64,000 nt of DNA from Octadecabacter sp. SW4 (GTDB lineage: Bacteria > Pseudomonadota > Alphaproteobacteria > Rhodobacterales > Rhodobacteraceae), in NCBI RefSeq assembly GCF_008065155.1, contig NZ_CP042819.1:2610922-2674921 (forward strand), read 5' to 3'. Position 1 is the stretch's first letter; each line of letters starts with the position of its first letter. The notes below the pieces were generated by a model, which saw nothing but the letters and a program-made list of their open reading frames with translations, had not been told where the DNA came from and did no database searches. Made by a program: the position numbers and the translations under genes. Positions 21,262 through 30,128 of this stretch are shown here, one piece after another.

Positions 21262-22176
21262 TTACCTGTTCAGCAGTTCGAGGACGAGGTCTGGTCTGTC
21301 GGTGGATAAGACGAACCCAAGATCAATCGCTTCTGCCCAAGGTCCCGGGTTTGTCTCTTCGGCCAGAGCGAAATCCTCACCCGTATTCCAACCCGAGACA
21401 CCAATGCGTAGACCCAATTCCGCCACGCGAGCGAGGAATTCAGGGGTGACCACATCGTGATCAACGCCCACCAACTTCAGCGCTGGCCCGATCTGGCCAT
21501 AGATGTGTTCGAGGTCAGCGAGGTAGTCGTTCGAACGGAAAAGCGCAACGGAGACAGCGATGCCAGTCGCTTCTGATAACTCGCGCAACATGCTTTGATC
21601 GGTTCCGGAGTAATAGATCTCGAACAGCAGCGCATTCTCGGTGTCATAGCCGATAAGGGCGGCAGCAAGGCCTTCGACGTCATAGGTCTTGAGACCTAGG
21701 AGCACTAGGGTTCGACCGTCGATCAGCTCGAGAGCTTCGTCAAGAGTTGCGACCGGATGCCGCTCGTCGCCCTCTTTGGCATCAATTGCAAGGCGCCTGA
21801 TCTCGGCGAGCGTGTAATCCCGGACATAGTCCTTCCCACCCCTTTGCTCCCTAGTGGGTCCGCCGGGGGGGCCTTCTGGAAAGACCTGCTCGACATCTGT
21901 CATGCGGTTCAGCGTTTGATCGTGCATCAGCACGTAGTGACCGTCTGAGGTCAATTGCGGATTGATGTGGAGCATATCGACGCCAAGGGCAATCCCATGT
22001 TCGATCCACGCCAACGTGTTCTCGGGGGCTCCACCCATCATCGCACTACGATGCGCAGAAACGACCTTGGGTTGCCCAATCGCAAAGCGATCTTCGACCG
22101 TCACCTGCGCAGCCAGAATCTGGGGAGACGAAAACACCAACAGCGTTGCTGCAGCGATGACCTTAAAGGCAACCAT
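21262..22176 (-). CDS. Glycerophosphodiester phosphodiesterase-like protein with replaced metal ligands
   Basis: A 304-residue secreted protein: signal peptide to about residue 23, then a GDPD TIM barrel. The two catalytic histidines are kept (His42 in SAHRS; His85 in LMHDQTLNR), as are PENT and the TSDG turn. The three metal-binding acids are not: the usual E-x-D before QLT is His70-x-Asn72, and the later IE-x-K glutamate is Gly161 (LLGLK). It may bind another metal or have lost activity. Local GC is lower than in the flanking core genes, and it has no operon partner, hinting at acquisition. Confidence 0.8.
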   Translation of the reverse strand: MVAFKVIAAATLLVFSSPQILAAQVTVEDRFAIGQPKVVSAHRSAMMGGAPENTLAWIEHGIALGVDMLHINPQLTSDGHYVLMHDQTLNRMTDVEQVFPEGPPGGPTREQRGGKDYVRDYTLAEIRRLAIDAKEGDERHPVATLDEALELIDGRTLVLLGLKTYDVEGLAAALIGYDTENALLFEIYYSGTDQSMLRELSEATGIAVSVALFRSNDYLADLEHIYGQIGPALKLVGVDHDVVTPEFLARVAELGLRIGVSGWNTGEDFALAEETNPGPWAEAIDLGFVLSTDRPDLVLELLNR

Positions 22177-22658
22177 AGTACCCTCCCATTCTCAATTCAG
22201 TAGGCCCCTCGCGCAAACCGAGGTACGCGAGTACCCGCTTAGAATATCCACATGGATGCTAAGATCATTGATTGAAGTCAGTTCGTGCTCGGACTTGGCG
22301 GCTTGGCCTCGTCACGCGATCAACAATGCATTCACCCAGTCATAGCGCCTCACAGGTCCGGACTGCGCCCGTGTCGTGGTATCTGGCCTAAAACGGTCAT
22401 TTTGTCACCGATGGCGTTAAGTCCGAATCCTCTCTTTTTCGCGGAGCCACAATCCCTCGGCCAAACCTCGATCGGTTTAAGCAGTTGATTGGAATCCGGA
22501 CGTTGGTGCAGAGCGCAGCATCCGGGAATCAGGGCCCAAAGCCGACCTTCGCAAATCCGGCCGTGCGCCCCTTACCACCCCTTTGTCACACCTAGCGAAC
22601 CATCCTCTATCGCCCAAGGCCCCTCGCTCCTTTTCACCACCGCTTATTGCGCCACCAC
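22177..22658. other. 482-bp intergenic region, no gene seen
   Basis: The stretch lies between the start of the GDPD-like gene and the end of the BrnA-type gene. Open frames on both strands are short, with no coding motif or ribosome binding site. The 5' part presumably carries the GDPD promoter; no clear boxes were identified. Nothing resembling a BrnT toxin is present. Confidence 0.55.
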
Positions 22659-23081
22659 TCACTCCTCCCCCATCATCCGCCGATGACCCGCTTCCGTGTC
22701 CCCCCACTCCGGCTTTTTAGAAAACCGCTCCAGCACCCGTTCGGGGCGCAGCACAAAGTCCGTCGTATCAGGCCCCTCGATCAGTTTCGCCAGACGGAAG
22801 TGCATGAAGGCCCGCAGCACGCGGTTCATCCGGTGTTGGTATCCCGGCCCCAGCCCCTTGAAGAATTTCACCACATCCGCGTCAAAGCTCGCCGTGACCT
22901 TCACGCGCTTGCTGTCGCGGCGGTCATCGTCCTCCCAGATCCCGTGCCATTCCGCCGGAAGGGCGTTAAACTCGCGCGCGTAGTTGTGCAGATCGTATTC
23001 AAACATCTTCATCGCATCGACGCCGTAGCGCCAATGCATCCGGTCGTATTTGCTCATCTTCTTGGGTTGGACTTTCAGCAT
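22659..23081 (-). CDS. BrnA-family antitoxin-like protein, orphan
   Basis: A 140-residue protein. Residues about 55-100 (RVKVTASFDADVVKFFKGLGPGYQHRMNRVLRAFM) match the BrnA antitoxin DNA-binding module, a ribbon-helix-helix-like fold. A charged N-terminal extension of about 50 residues precedes it, and a tail follows. A typical BrnT toxin gene would lie directly upstream, but no such frame exists in 23082-23252 or downstream, so it is probably a stand-alone regulator. ATG 23081 has an excellent AGGAG; the longer frame to 23408 overlaps the divergent FabH-like gene. Confidence 0.8.
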   Translation of the reverse strand: MLKVQPKKMSKYDRMHWRYGVDAMKMFEYDLHNYAREFNALPAEWHGIWEDDDRRDSKRVKVTASFDADVVKFFKGLGPGYQHRMNRVLRAFMHFRLAKLIEGPDTTDFVLRPERVLERFSKKPEWGDTEAGHRRMMGEE

Positions 23082-23148
23082 CTTACAACTCCTCGTTTTC
23101 GCCCCTCCAACCTGTGCGAAAATGGTTAACGGGCTGCCATACCACCGC

Positions 23149-23190
23149 CCATACGGTTTCCATACGGTTTCCATAGGCTTTCCATACGCC
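23149..23190. repeat. 11-bp tandem repeat in a divergent promoter region
   Basis: Four successive units of CCATACGGTTT (23149, 23160), CCATAGGCTTT (23171) and a partial CCATACGCC (23182). The period of 11 bases is close to one helical turn, as in arrays of repressor sites. The array lies between the BrnA-type gene (-) and the FabH-like gene (+). Confidence 0.7.
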
Positions 23191-23252
23191 GCGTCAGCCT
23201 TGCAAATCCGGCCCCGCTCTGCCCTTCTGGACGCCACGTAAGGGGGGCCTGA

Positions 23253-24365
23253 ATGCACAGTGTAGCCATCACCGGAACGGGGGTTTTCACGCCCGCGCAG
23301 ACGATTACAAACGATGAACTGGTCGCGGCGTTCAACGCCCATGCTGATCTGTTCAACGCCCAGAATGCCGATGCGATTGCGGCGGGCGAAATCGACGCAA
23401 AGCCCCATTCCTCAAGCGAATTCATCGTTGCGGCCAGTGGCATAGAACAACGCTATGTGCTTGATAAAAAAGGCGTACTAGACCCCACTCGCATGTTCCC
23501 CAGGCTGCCTGTCAGGGCTGACGAGGATCCCTCTGTCATGGCTGAAATGGCCGTGGACGCCGCGCGTCAGGCTCTGGGCGGCAAGGATCCCGCCACCGTC
23601 GATCTGGTGCTTTGCGCCGCCTCGAACCACGAACGCGCCTACCCTGCGATTGCTGTGGAAATTCAACAGCTTCTGGGCACGTCCGGCTTTGCGTTCGACA
23701 TGAACGTCGCCTGTTCCAGCGCCACCTTTGGCATCCAGACCGCCGCCGATATGATCCGCGCGGGCAGTATCACATCCGCCCTCATCGTCTGCCCTGAAAT
23801 CTGTAGCGCGCATCTGGAATGGCGCGACCGCGATTGCCATTTCATCTTTGGCGATGTGGCCACGGCCGTCCTTCTGGAACGCGACGACAACCTGCAAGGC
23901 CCTCATTTCAAAGTAAAATCCACCCGCTGCGCCACACAGTTTTCCAATAACATCCGTAACAACGATGGCTACCTGCGCCGCACCCACGACCAGATGGACG
24001 ACCGGCGCGACATGCAGTTCATGCAAAGCGGGCGCAAGGTGTTCAAGGAAGTCCTGCCGCTGGTCAGCAAACATGTTGCTGCACATATGGCAGACGAAGG
24101 TGTGCAAGCCACTGATCTCAAACGTCTTTGGCTACATCAGGCCAACAAGACCATGAACGACTACATCGGCAAAAAGGTGCTGGGCCGCGACCCCGAACCA
24201 GGCGAACAACCCAACATCCTGCAAGACTACGCCAACACCAGTTCGGCGGGCAGCATCATCGCCTTCGCCAAACACTCCGACGATCTGGCACCTGGCGACA
24301 TGGGTCTGATCTGTAGCTTTGGCGCAGGCTATTCCGTGGGATCGGTGATCGTGGAACGGGCCTAG
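23253..24365 (+). CDS. Beta-ketoacyl-ACP synthase III-like (FabH family, PA3286-like)
   Basis: A 370-residue thiolase-fold condensing enzyme. The catalytic triad is Cys154 (NVACSSATFG), His295 (LHQAN) and Asn328 (YANTS). It is longer than housekeeping FabH (about 320) and its extended N-terminal region (MFPRLP block) and NNIRNN segment recall Pseudomonas PA3286, which feeds beta-oxidation-derived acyl-CoA into fatty acid synthesis. That specific role is inferred. It starts 172 bases from the divergent BrnA-type gene and shares the 11-bp repeat in its upstream region. Confidence 0.88.
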   Translation: MHSVAITGTGVFTPAQTITNDELVAAFNAHADLFNAQNADAIAAGEIDAKPHSSSEFIVAASGIEQRYVLDKKGVLDPTRMFPRLPVRADEDPSVMAEMAVDAARQALGGKDPATVDLVLCAASNHERAYPAIAVEIQQLLGTSGFAFDMNVACSSATFGIQTAADMIRAGSITSALIVCPEICSAHLEWRDRDCHFIFGDVATAVLLERDDNLQGPHFKVKSTRCATQFSNNIRNNDGYLRRTHDQMDDRRDMQFMQSGRKVFKEVLPLVSKHVAAHMADEGVQATDLKRLWLHQANKTMNDYIGKKVLGRDPEPGEQPNILQDYANTSSAGSIIAFAKHSDDLAPGDMGLICSFGAGYSVGSVIVERA

Positions 24366-24451
24366 CTGTTCACCCGCAGCACAGCTTCCAACGGCTTCAA
24401 CGCCCCGAAGCCACATTCAGCGTGTCTGGAATATCCATACCGGACAAGACG

Positions 24452-24904
24452 TTAAGCGGACTCTTCCTCAAGGTGCAGCTTCATTTCGATCAGCACTTTT
24501 TGCAGCGCCGTGGTTTCGCGCAACAGGCGCTTGGCCTCGTTGACGGTGATAATGCCATCCTCGATCGATTGGTTGTATTCCCCCATCAACATCGCGAACC
24601 GCTGGCTCAGCATGATCACGTCGGAATTGATGCCACCGGCGGAATTGCCCGTCGTATCGTCATAGCTCATGGTGATTCCGCGCAGCTCGGCAAGGGCAGA
24701 TGTGACATGCGGATATGACGCGGCGGCTTCGAGGGCGGCAACCGCATCGACGGGCATAAAGCGGTCGGCATGTTCGTCACTGTCGGAATAATAGCGCCCA
24801 AGGGTCGCCTTGGATTTACCAGTCAATTCGCACGCAGGCTCGATCCCGACATCCTTCACGAGCGCTTCTGTGTGTTTCTTCAAGTAACTTCCGACACCAG
24901 CCAT
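24452..24904 (-). CDS. Phage CII/CP76-like DNA-binding protein
   Basis: A 150-residue soluble protein. The N-terminal CELTGKSKATLGRYYSD segment looks like the helix-turn-helix of phage CP76/CII-type regulators, followed by MPVDAVAALE and a long helical C-terminus (last 40 residues) likely for oligomerisation. No prophage genes are nearby, so it may be a domesticated regulator. ATG 24904 has AGAGGGTTGG upstream; a longer frame to 24976 is less likely. Confidence 0.65.
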   Translation of the reverse strand: MAGVGSYLKKHTEALVKDVGIEPACELTGKSKATLGRYYSDSDEHADRFMPVDAVAALEAAASYPHVTSALAELRGITMSYDDTTGNSAGGINSDVIMLSQRFAMLMGEYNQSIEDGIITVNEAKRLLRETTALQKVLIEMKLHLEEESA

Positions 24905-25206
24905 AACCAACCCTCTATTGTCCAAACCCACCGCAGGGGAAAGCGGCGCTTGTTTTCCCATTTCGGGCAAGGCCACTCCCAGTCATTTATATACCTATCC
25001 CACCGTTGGGAAGAGTAAGAGTATCAGCGTCCCCAACGCTGTAGGGTCAGGAGGCTGCACCCCATCCAAAAGGGCACACGGAATGCGTGCATTTCGGATT
25101 GCCCTGCAGCGCCTGACCCGTTTTTGTCGTTGATCTCACATAGCTGGTAACGAGTGATCTGCCGGACGGCCTTGCAAGGGGCCGATCCGGCAGGGTATTC
25201 AGGGCT

Positions 25207-25797
25207 ATGGCCAAACTCTATTTTCACTACTCCACGATGAATGCCGGCAAATCGACAGTGCTGCTGCAGGCCTCGCACAACTATATCGAACGTGGGATGC
25301 AAACCTATCTTCTGACAGCGCAGTTCGACAATCGCGCAGGCGAAGGCAAAATCGCCAGCCGGATCGGCATTGGCAGCAAGGCGGATACATTTGGCCCCGG
25401 CGAGGATCTGTTTGCCAAGATCAAGGCACGGCTTGACGCAGGGCCCTGCCAGTGCGTTTTCATCGACGAGGCGCAGTTCCTGCAGCCCGATCAGGTCTGG
25501 CAGCTGGCGCGCGCGGTCGATGATCTGAACGTGCCGATCATGGCCTATGGCTTGCGCGTTGATTTCATGGGCGAATTATTCCCCGGCTCCGCCGCACTTC
25601 TGGCCCTGGCCGATGAAATGCGCGAGGTGCGCACGATCTGCCACTGCGGGAAAAAGGCGACGATGGTCGTGCGCAAGGACGATGCGGGCAATGTGCTTAC
25701 GGGCGGCGATCAGGTGCAAATCGGTGGCAACGAAACCTATGTCAGCCTGTGCCGCCGTCACTGGCGCGCAGCCGTGGGTGATCGCGCGCCGTCCTGA
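25207..25797 (+). CDS. tdk: Thymidine kinase
   Basis: A 196-residue type II thymidine kinase for pyrimidine deoxynucleoside salvage. The P-loop MNAGKST lies at residues 11-17, the catalytic DEAQF near 90, and the zinc site is formed by CHCGKKA and LCRRHW, two pairs of cysteines (one with His replacing the fourth position region). Length fits the family. The stop is followed by a structured repeat at 25803-25853. Confidence 0.95.
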   Translation: MAKLYFHYSTMNAGKSTVLLQASHNYIERGMQTYLLTAQFDNRAGEGKIASRIGIGSKADTFGPGEDLFAKIKARLDAGPCQCVFIDEAQFLQPDQVWQLARAVDDLNVPIMAYGLRVDFMGELFPGSAALLALADEMREVRTICHCGKKATMVVRKDDAGNVLTGGDQVQIGGNETYVSLCRRHWRAAVGDRAPS

Positions 25798-25802
25798 TCC
25801 GG

Positions 25803-25853
25803 TCTTCTGTTTTCAAATACCTCCGGGGGGCCGAAGGCGGGGGCAGCGCCCCC
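25803..25853 (+). repeat. Structured repeat downstream of tdk
   Basis: TCTTCTGTTTT, then CTCCGGGGGG, then a perfect hairpin GGGGGC-AGC-GCCCCC. The same order is seen at 29891-29944, in both cases just after a stop codon on the same strand. There is no T-run after the hairpin. The motif recurs in Rhodobacterales genomes as I recall and may act in 3' end formation. Confidence 0.6.
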
Positions 25854-25861
25854 TGACCCAC

Positions 25862-26806
25862 CTAGTTTACCGCCTGCGGCGGAGTTTCCCCGCGCGACCA
25901 GGCAATGATATTGTCCAGCGCCATTTGCCCCATCGCCTGACGGGTTTCGGCGGTGGCTGATCCAAGGTGGGGCAACAAAACGCAGTTATCCAAGGCGCGC
26001 AGGCGGGCGGGCACCTGAGGTTCGTTTTCATATACGTCCAGACCCGCCCCGGTGATCGCGCCGCGCTCCAATGCATCGACGAGCGCGGCCTCGTCCACAA
26101 CCTCTCCGCGACTGATATTGACGAAAATGCCACTTGGTTTCATCGCGCCAAGGGCATCCGCGTCGATCAATTTTGTGGTTTCTGCCCCGCCAGGTGTGGT
26201 GACAACGACAAAATCCGCGCCCATGACCTCGGCCAGGGTCGCCACTTGCCGCGCCGGAAAATCGACCGCCTTTGGCGAGCGGTTGAAAAACACGACCTCC
26301 ATGCCAAACCCGTAATGACAGCGCCGCGCAACGGCCTGCCCGATCCGGCCCATGCCGACGATACCGACGCTTTTGCCGGTCACATGGGTGCCCAGCAGGT
26401 TTTTCGGGCCAAACCCGCCCCAGGCACCGGACCTGACCATGCGCTCACCCTCGCCGGCGCGGCGCGCAACGGCCAAAATCAACGTCAGGCCTATATCGGC
26501 GGTCGCATCGGTCAGAACATCGGGCGTATTTGACACGGTCACACCGGCGGCGCGGGCAGCGGCGGCGTCGATATGGTTGTAACCAACGCCGAAATTTCCC
26601 AAAATCCCGCAGCGCAGATTGCCATCAAACACCGGCGCGCTGAAATCGTCACCAAGGGTCGGAAGGATCGCATCGTATTCGCGCAAGGCCTGCGCGGCGG
26701 CAGCACCGTCCAGCGCACCCCCCTCATGCACCGTCACGTCAAACATTTCGCGGGCCTGCGCAATCACGGGGGCGGCGATCTCGCGGGTGATCAACAGCTT
26801 TTTCAA
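25862..26806 (-). CDS. D-2-hydroxyacid dehydrogenase (glycerate/glyoxylate reductase type)
   Basis: A 314-residue NAD(P)-dependent reductase of the D-isomer-specific 2-hydroxyacid dehydrogenase family. Visible are GNFGVGYNHID, the Rossmann motif GMGRIGQAVA near residue 148, the substrate-binding Arg in NISRGEVVDE, the catalytic Glu around 255 and His in LPHLGSAT. Substrate is probably glyoxylate, hydroxypyruvate or a related 2-oxoacid. It is the last gene of a unit proC-csaA-this gene, overlapping csaA by four bases. Confidence 0.92.
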   Translation of the reverse strand: MKKLLITREIAAPVIAQAREMFDVTVHEGGALDGAAAAQALREYDAILPTLGDDFSAPVFDGNLRCGILGNFGVGYNHIDAAAARAAGVTVSNTPDVLTDATADIGLTLILAVARRAGEGERMVRSGAWGGFGPKNLLGTHVTGKSVGIVGMGRIGQAVARRCHYGFGMEVVFFNRSPKAVDFPARQVATLAEVMGADFVVVTTPGGAETTKLIDADALGAMKPSGIFVNISRGEVVDEAALVDALERGAITGAGLDVYENEPQVPARLRALDNCVLLPHLGSATAETRQAMGQMALDNIIAWSRGETPPQAVN

Positions 26807-27141
26807 TGCATGCGCCCCCCGTTTGGCACAGGCCGATCCGGCCCGATTAAAACGATCTCGCCCGTGTCATCGGGCAGACCGAGCACAAGGATTTCCGACA
26901 TCAGCGGCCCGATCTGGCGCGGTGGAAAGTTCACCACGGCCATGACCTGTTTGCCAATCAACCCTCCGGGCGCGTAATGGGCGGTGATCTGTGCACTGGA
27001 TTTCTTGACCCCCAGATCGCCGCCAAAGTCGACCCAAAGCTTGATTGCCGGTTTGCGGGCTTCGGGGAACGGCTCGGCGCGGGTTACGACACCGACGCGG
27101 ATATCAACCTTGAGGAAGTCATCAAAGCTCAGGTCATCCAT
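26803..27141 (-). CDS. csaA: CsaA-type tRNA-binding (EMAPII/OB-fold) protein
   Basis: A 112-residue OB-fold protein. The tRNA-binding-domain signature is visible in FDDFLKVDIRVGVV, KPAIKLWVDFG and QVMAVVNFPPRQIGPLMSEILVLG. Members act as chaperones or bind tRNA as homodimers. Start ATG 27141 sits inside the 3' end of proC (8-base overlap); the longer frame to 27216 would overlap proC much further and is rejected. Confidence 0.88.
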   Translation of the reverse strand: MDDLSFDDFLKVDIRVGVVTRAEPFPEARKPAIKLWVDFGGDLGVKKSSAQITAHYAPGGLIGKQVMAVVNFPPRQIGPLMSEILVLGLPDDTGEIVLIGPDRPVPNGGRMH

Positions 27142-27949
27142 TGGCCAATTCCCTGCTGCGATCTGCGGCAGCCTTGACCGCGCGCGCCAATAAAGCCGGG
27201 AAGCCCCGGGTTTCATCCATCAAAACCGCAAGTGCGGCCTGCGTCGTGCCATTGGGCGAGGTCACATTGACGCGCAACTGCGCTGGATCCTCATCGGCAT
27301 CCTCGGCCAATTGCCCGGCGCCCCCCACGGTTGCCTTGGCCAAAGCCATCGCCAAATCAGCGGGCAGACCTTCGGCCACTCCCGCAGCGGCAAGCGTTTC
27401 GATCAAGTGAAAGACATAGGCCGGGCCAGACCCGGACACGGCCGTGACCGCATCAATCTGACCCTCGCTGTCAAGGCGCACAACCTGGCCAACCGCCTGC
27501 AACAGCCCGTCGGCCAGATCAAGCTGGGCAGGTGTGGTGCGCCCGTTGCCAATGATCGCCGTGATCCCGCGCCCGATGGCGGCGGGGGTGTTGGGCATGG
27601 CACGCACGATAGGGGTTTGCGCGCCCAGGATTTCCTCGAACGCCGCGATGGTAATGCCAGCCGCGACGGATACAAACACAGTCGCACCGTTGCCCAGCGC
27701 CTGAAGTGATGGCAATGCCGCGCCCATCATCTGTGGCTTGACCGCCACCAGCACCACGGCAGGATCGTCAGGCAAGCCGACATTCAGATGCACGCCCTGG
27801 GCTTGCAGCCAGTCGGTTGGTTTTGGGTCAAGCACCCAGACGGATGTTGCGGGCAACCCGTCCGACAGCCACCCCGCCAGCATCGCCGATCCCATCTTGC
27901 CGCAGCCCAGCAAGACCAACCCGCGGCGTTCGATGTCGGACATATCCAT
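27134..27949 (-). CDS. proC: Pyrroline-5-carboxylate reductase
   Basis: A 271-residue NAD(P)H enzyme for the last step of proline synthesis. The Rossmann motif GCGKMGSAML lies near residue 17; VRAMPNTPAAIGRG near 120 and the substrate loop DAVTAVSGSGPAYVFHLIE near 165 are typical. It is the first gene of the proC-csaA-dehydrogenase unit. The start may be ATG 27949 or 27943. Confidence 0.95.
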   Translation of the reverse strand: MDMSDIERRGLVLLGCGKMGSAMLAGWLSDGLPATSVWVLDPKPTDWLQAQGVHLNVGLPDDPAVVLVAVKPQMMGAALPSLQALGNGATVFVSVAAGITIAAFEEILGAQTPIVRAMPNTPAAIGRGITAIIGNGRTTPAQLDLADGLLQAVGQVVRLDSEGQIDAVTAVSGSGPAYVFHLIETLAAAGVAEGLPADLAMALAKATVGGAGQLAEDADEDPAQLRVNVTSPNGTTQAALAVLMDETRGFPALLARAVKAAADRSRELANG

Positions 27950-28077
27950 GCAAAATCCCCCTGCAAATCAGGGGGACGTTACGAAGCAATGAAAGGGGGT
28001 TCAAGGGGCCTGGCCCACGGCCCTATGACAGGGGCAGGAGTATGTGCGTGGGTCTTACCCCACGCCCGTTTTCAGGG

Positions 28078-28581
28078 TCAGGCCCGCCCGTAGGCTTCGG
28101 CAATCGCAATGCCCAAGGCCTCGTCAGGCGAACGATCAGCCCAGGTGGCCAACTGGAATGCCGGATAATAGCGCTCGGCGCTCAGCACCGCTGCGTTGAT
28201 CATCGTGTCGATCTGGTCAGGCCCGGCAAACTGATCGCCTGCCAGCACAAGCCCATAACGATAGACCATCAGCTTTTGTTCGGCCCAATAGGTAAACGCG
28301 CCGGCCCAGCAATTGTCGTTCACCTTGTTGAGCAATTCGTAAAGCGCAGGCATCCGGTCTTCGGGCGGCTCCATCTCGAAGGTGCAGATCAGGCGCAGCG
28401 TTTCGTCATACCCTGACCATGCCAGCGTGATCGAATAGGTGCGCCACTGCCCTTCAACGGCCATCGCGATCTGGTCATCGTGAATGCGGTCGAACTCCCA
28501 CGCGTGGTGTTCGGCGATATGTTCCACAAGGTCGATCGGGTGGATGTCTTCTACGTCTGTGAACTGCTCTGCGAGTGCCAT
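28078..28581 (-). CDS. YbjN domain-containing protein
   Basis: A 167-residue soluble protein of the YbjN family, with the typical FEMEPPEDRMPALYELLNKVND block and a WAEQKLMVYRYGLVL strand pair. YbjN proteins resemble type III secretion chaperones in fold and affect stress and surface traits in E. coli. In alphaproteobacteria the gene is usually next to proC, as here. It has GGAGGCGACC upstream of ATG 28581. Confidence 0.88.
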   Translation of the reverse strand: MALAEQFTDVEDIHPIDLVEHIAEHHAWEFDRIHDDQIAMAVEGQWRTYSITLAWSGYDETLRLICTFEMEPPEDRMPALYELLNKVNDNCWAGAFTYWAEQKLMVYRYGLVLAGDQFAGPDQIDTMINAAVLSAERYYPAFQLATWADRSPDEALGIAIAEAYGRA

Positions 28582-28840
28582 TTGGTCGCCTCCTGTCCCT
28601 GCCTTATCACGTGGCTGGCCGCCTCTAGATTTGGCTTACTGCTCAAGGGAAAGCGTATCGTTGACGCCCCCTATACGAGATATGGTGGGGCCTAAGCGGC
28701 CACCTGTAAAGCAATTTCTTGGGGATAACTGGGATTAGCTGGGGGTAACCCGGCCCAAGCGCTTTTTTCGTCACGCCCCTTGCAGGGTCCGCGCGTCGGG
28801 GTCACTCTGCCCGCAAACCACATAACCCAAGGCCCCGCTC

Positions 28841-29872
28841 ATGAACCTCGATCTGCTCAAATCCCTGTGCGAAACTCCCGGTGTGCCGGGTAACGAAGAC
28901 CGCGTGCGCGACCTGATCACCCGAGAAATCAAGGGGCTCTTTGATCATGTCGAGACCGATCCGATGGGCAGTCTGCTTTGCCGTCGCGACAGCACCGCCA
29001 AAGACCCGCTCAAGGTTATGCTGCTGTGTCATATGGACGAAATCGGCTTTCTCGTCAGCCACATCGACGAAAAGGGGTTCCTTTATCTGCAACCGGTCGG
29101 CGGCTTTGATCCGCGCAACCTGTTTTCACGCCGCGTGTTGGTCTGCACTGACAAGGGTGACCTCAAGGGTGTCATGAACCCCGGTGGCAAGCCAATCCAC
29201 ATTTCCAGCGCCGAAGACCGCAAGAAAATCCCCGAAGTGGGCGACTTCACCGTCGATCTTGGCATGGGCAAGGCCGCCCGTGATGTCGTGAAGATCGGCG
29301 ATATGGTGGTGATGGACGAACCCTTCATCGAAATGGGCGACAAGGTGGTCAGCAAGGCGCTGGACAATCGTATCGCCTGCTGGCTGGGGATCGAGGCGAT
29401 CCGCCGGTTGGGCAAGAAAGGGCGCGGCGCTGAAATCCATGTAGTGTTTACCTGTCAGGAAGAAGTGGGTTTGCGCGGCGCACGCACCGCATCCCATCGC
29501 ATCCAGCCCGATATCGGACTTGGTATCGACACGACGCTGGCCTGCGATACGCCCGGCGTCCCCGACAAGGATGCGACCACCATCCAGGGCAAGGGTTTCG
29601 GCCTGCACGTGCGCGACAGTTCCTTCATCGCTGACAAGGCGCTGGTGCGTGATATCGAAGTGCTCGCCGAAAAAAGGAAAATCCCGTTCCAGCGCACGAT
29701 GCTGGCCGCAGGTGGCCAAGACGGTGCCGCCGCGCAACAGGCCGCGGCAGGCGCGCGCGCTGTGGGGATCGTTGTGGGCACGCGCTATATCCATACGGTC
29801 ACGGAAATGATCCACAAAACCGACCTCGAGGCCGCGCTGGACATTATCGTCGCATACCTCGAACAGCTCTGA
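28841..29872 (+). CDS. M42-family aminopeptidase
   Basis: A 343-residue cytoplasmic metallo-aminopeptidase. The dinuclear metal site is recognisable: His and Asp in CHMDEIGFLV, Asp in LDNRIACW, the Glu pair in TCQEEVGLRGA, Asp in GIDTTLACD, and His near the C-terminus (YIHTVTEMIH). The enzyme would release N-terminal residues from peptides. Its substrate preference cannot be read. A structured repeat follows its stop codon. Confidence 0.93.
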   Translation: MNLDLLKSLCETPGVPGNEDRVRDLITREIKGLFDHVETDPMGSLLCRRDSTAKDPLKVMLLCHMDEIGFLVSHIDEKGFLYLQPVGGFDPRNLFSRRVLVCTDKGDLKGVMNPGGKPIHISSAEDRKKIPEVGDFTVDLGMGKAARDVVKIGDMVVMDEPFIEMGDKVVSKALDNRIACWLGIEAIRRLGKKGRGAEIHVVFTCQEEVGLRGARTASHRIQPDIGLGIDTTLACDTPGVPDKDATTIQGKGFGLHVRDSSFIADKALVRDIEVLAEKRKIPFQRTMLAAGGQDGAAAQQAAAGARAVGIVVGTRYIHTVTEMIHKTDLEAALDIIVAYLEQL

Positions 29873-29890
29873 CCCTTCTTGGAACTCAGC

Positions 29891-29944
29891 TTCTTCTGTT
29901 CAGAAAACTCCGGGGGAGTCCGCAAGGACGGGGGCAGCGCCCCC
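29891..29944 (+). repeat. Structured repeat downstream of the M42 peptidase
   Basis: TTCTTCTGTT, CTCCGGGGGAG, then GGGGGC-AGC-GCCCCC. It is the same order and near-identical sequence as 25803-25853. The insert between the two G-rich parts differs slightly (GTCCGCAAGGAC). Confidence 0.6.
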
Positions 29945-30128
29945 ATCGACATTGCAGGGCACAGATTGCGGGATAGTTTCGTTCACAAGTTCGTCAGGTG
30001 CTGCGCGTGTGACACGGGCAAAACGGCCCTGAAGACGCCACGCCTACACTGCCGCCAACCGCATCACCCCACGTGGCACTCTGCGCAAACCTGCGGCCGA
30101 ATTTGACGCAAAACAATGCGTCACCGCC

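Noticed and set aside
23149..23190. Reading the 11-bp repeats as a CRISPR array
   Set aside because: The units are adjacent with no spacers, are too short, and no cas gene is present.
22659..23408. A 249-residue version of the BrnA-type protein
   Set aside because: The extra N-terminus overlaps the divergent FabH-like gene and the tandem repeats; ATG 23081 has an excellent ribosome binding site.
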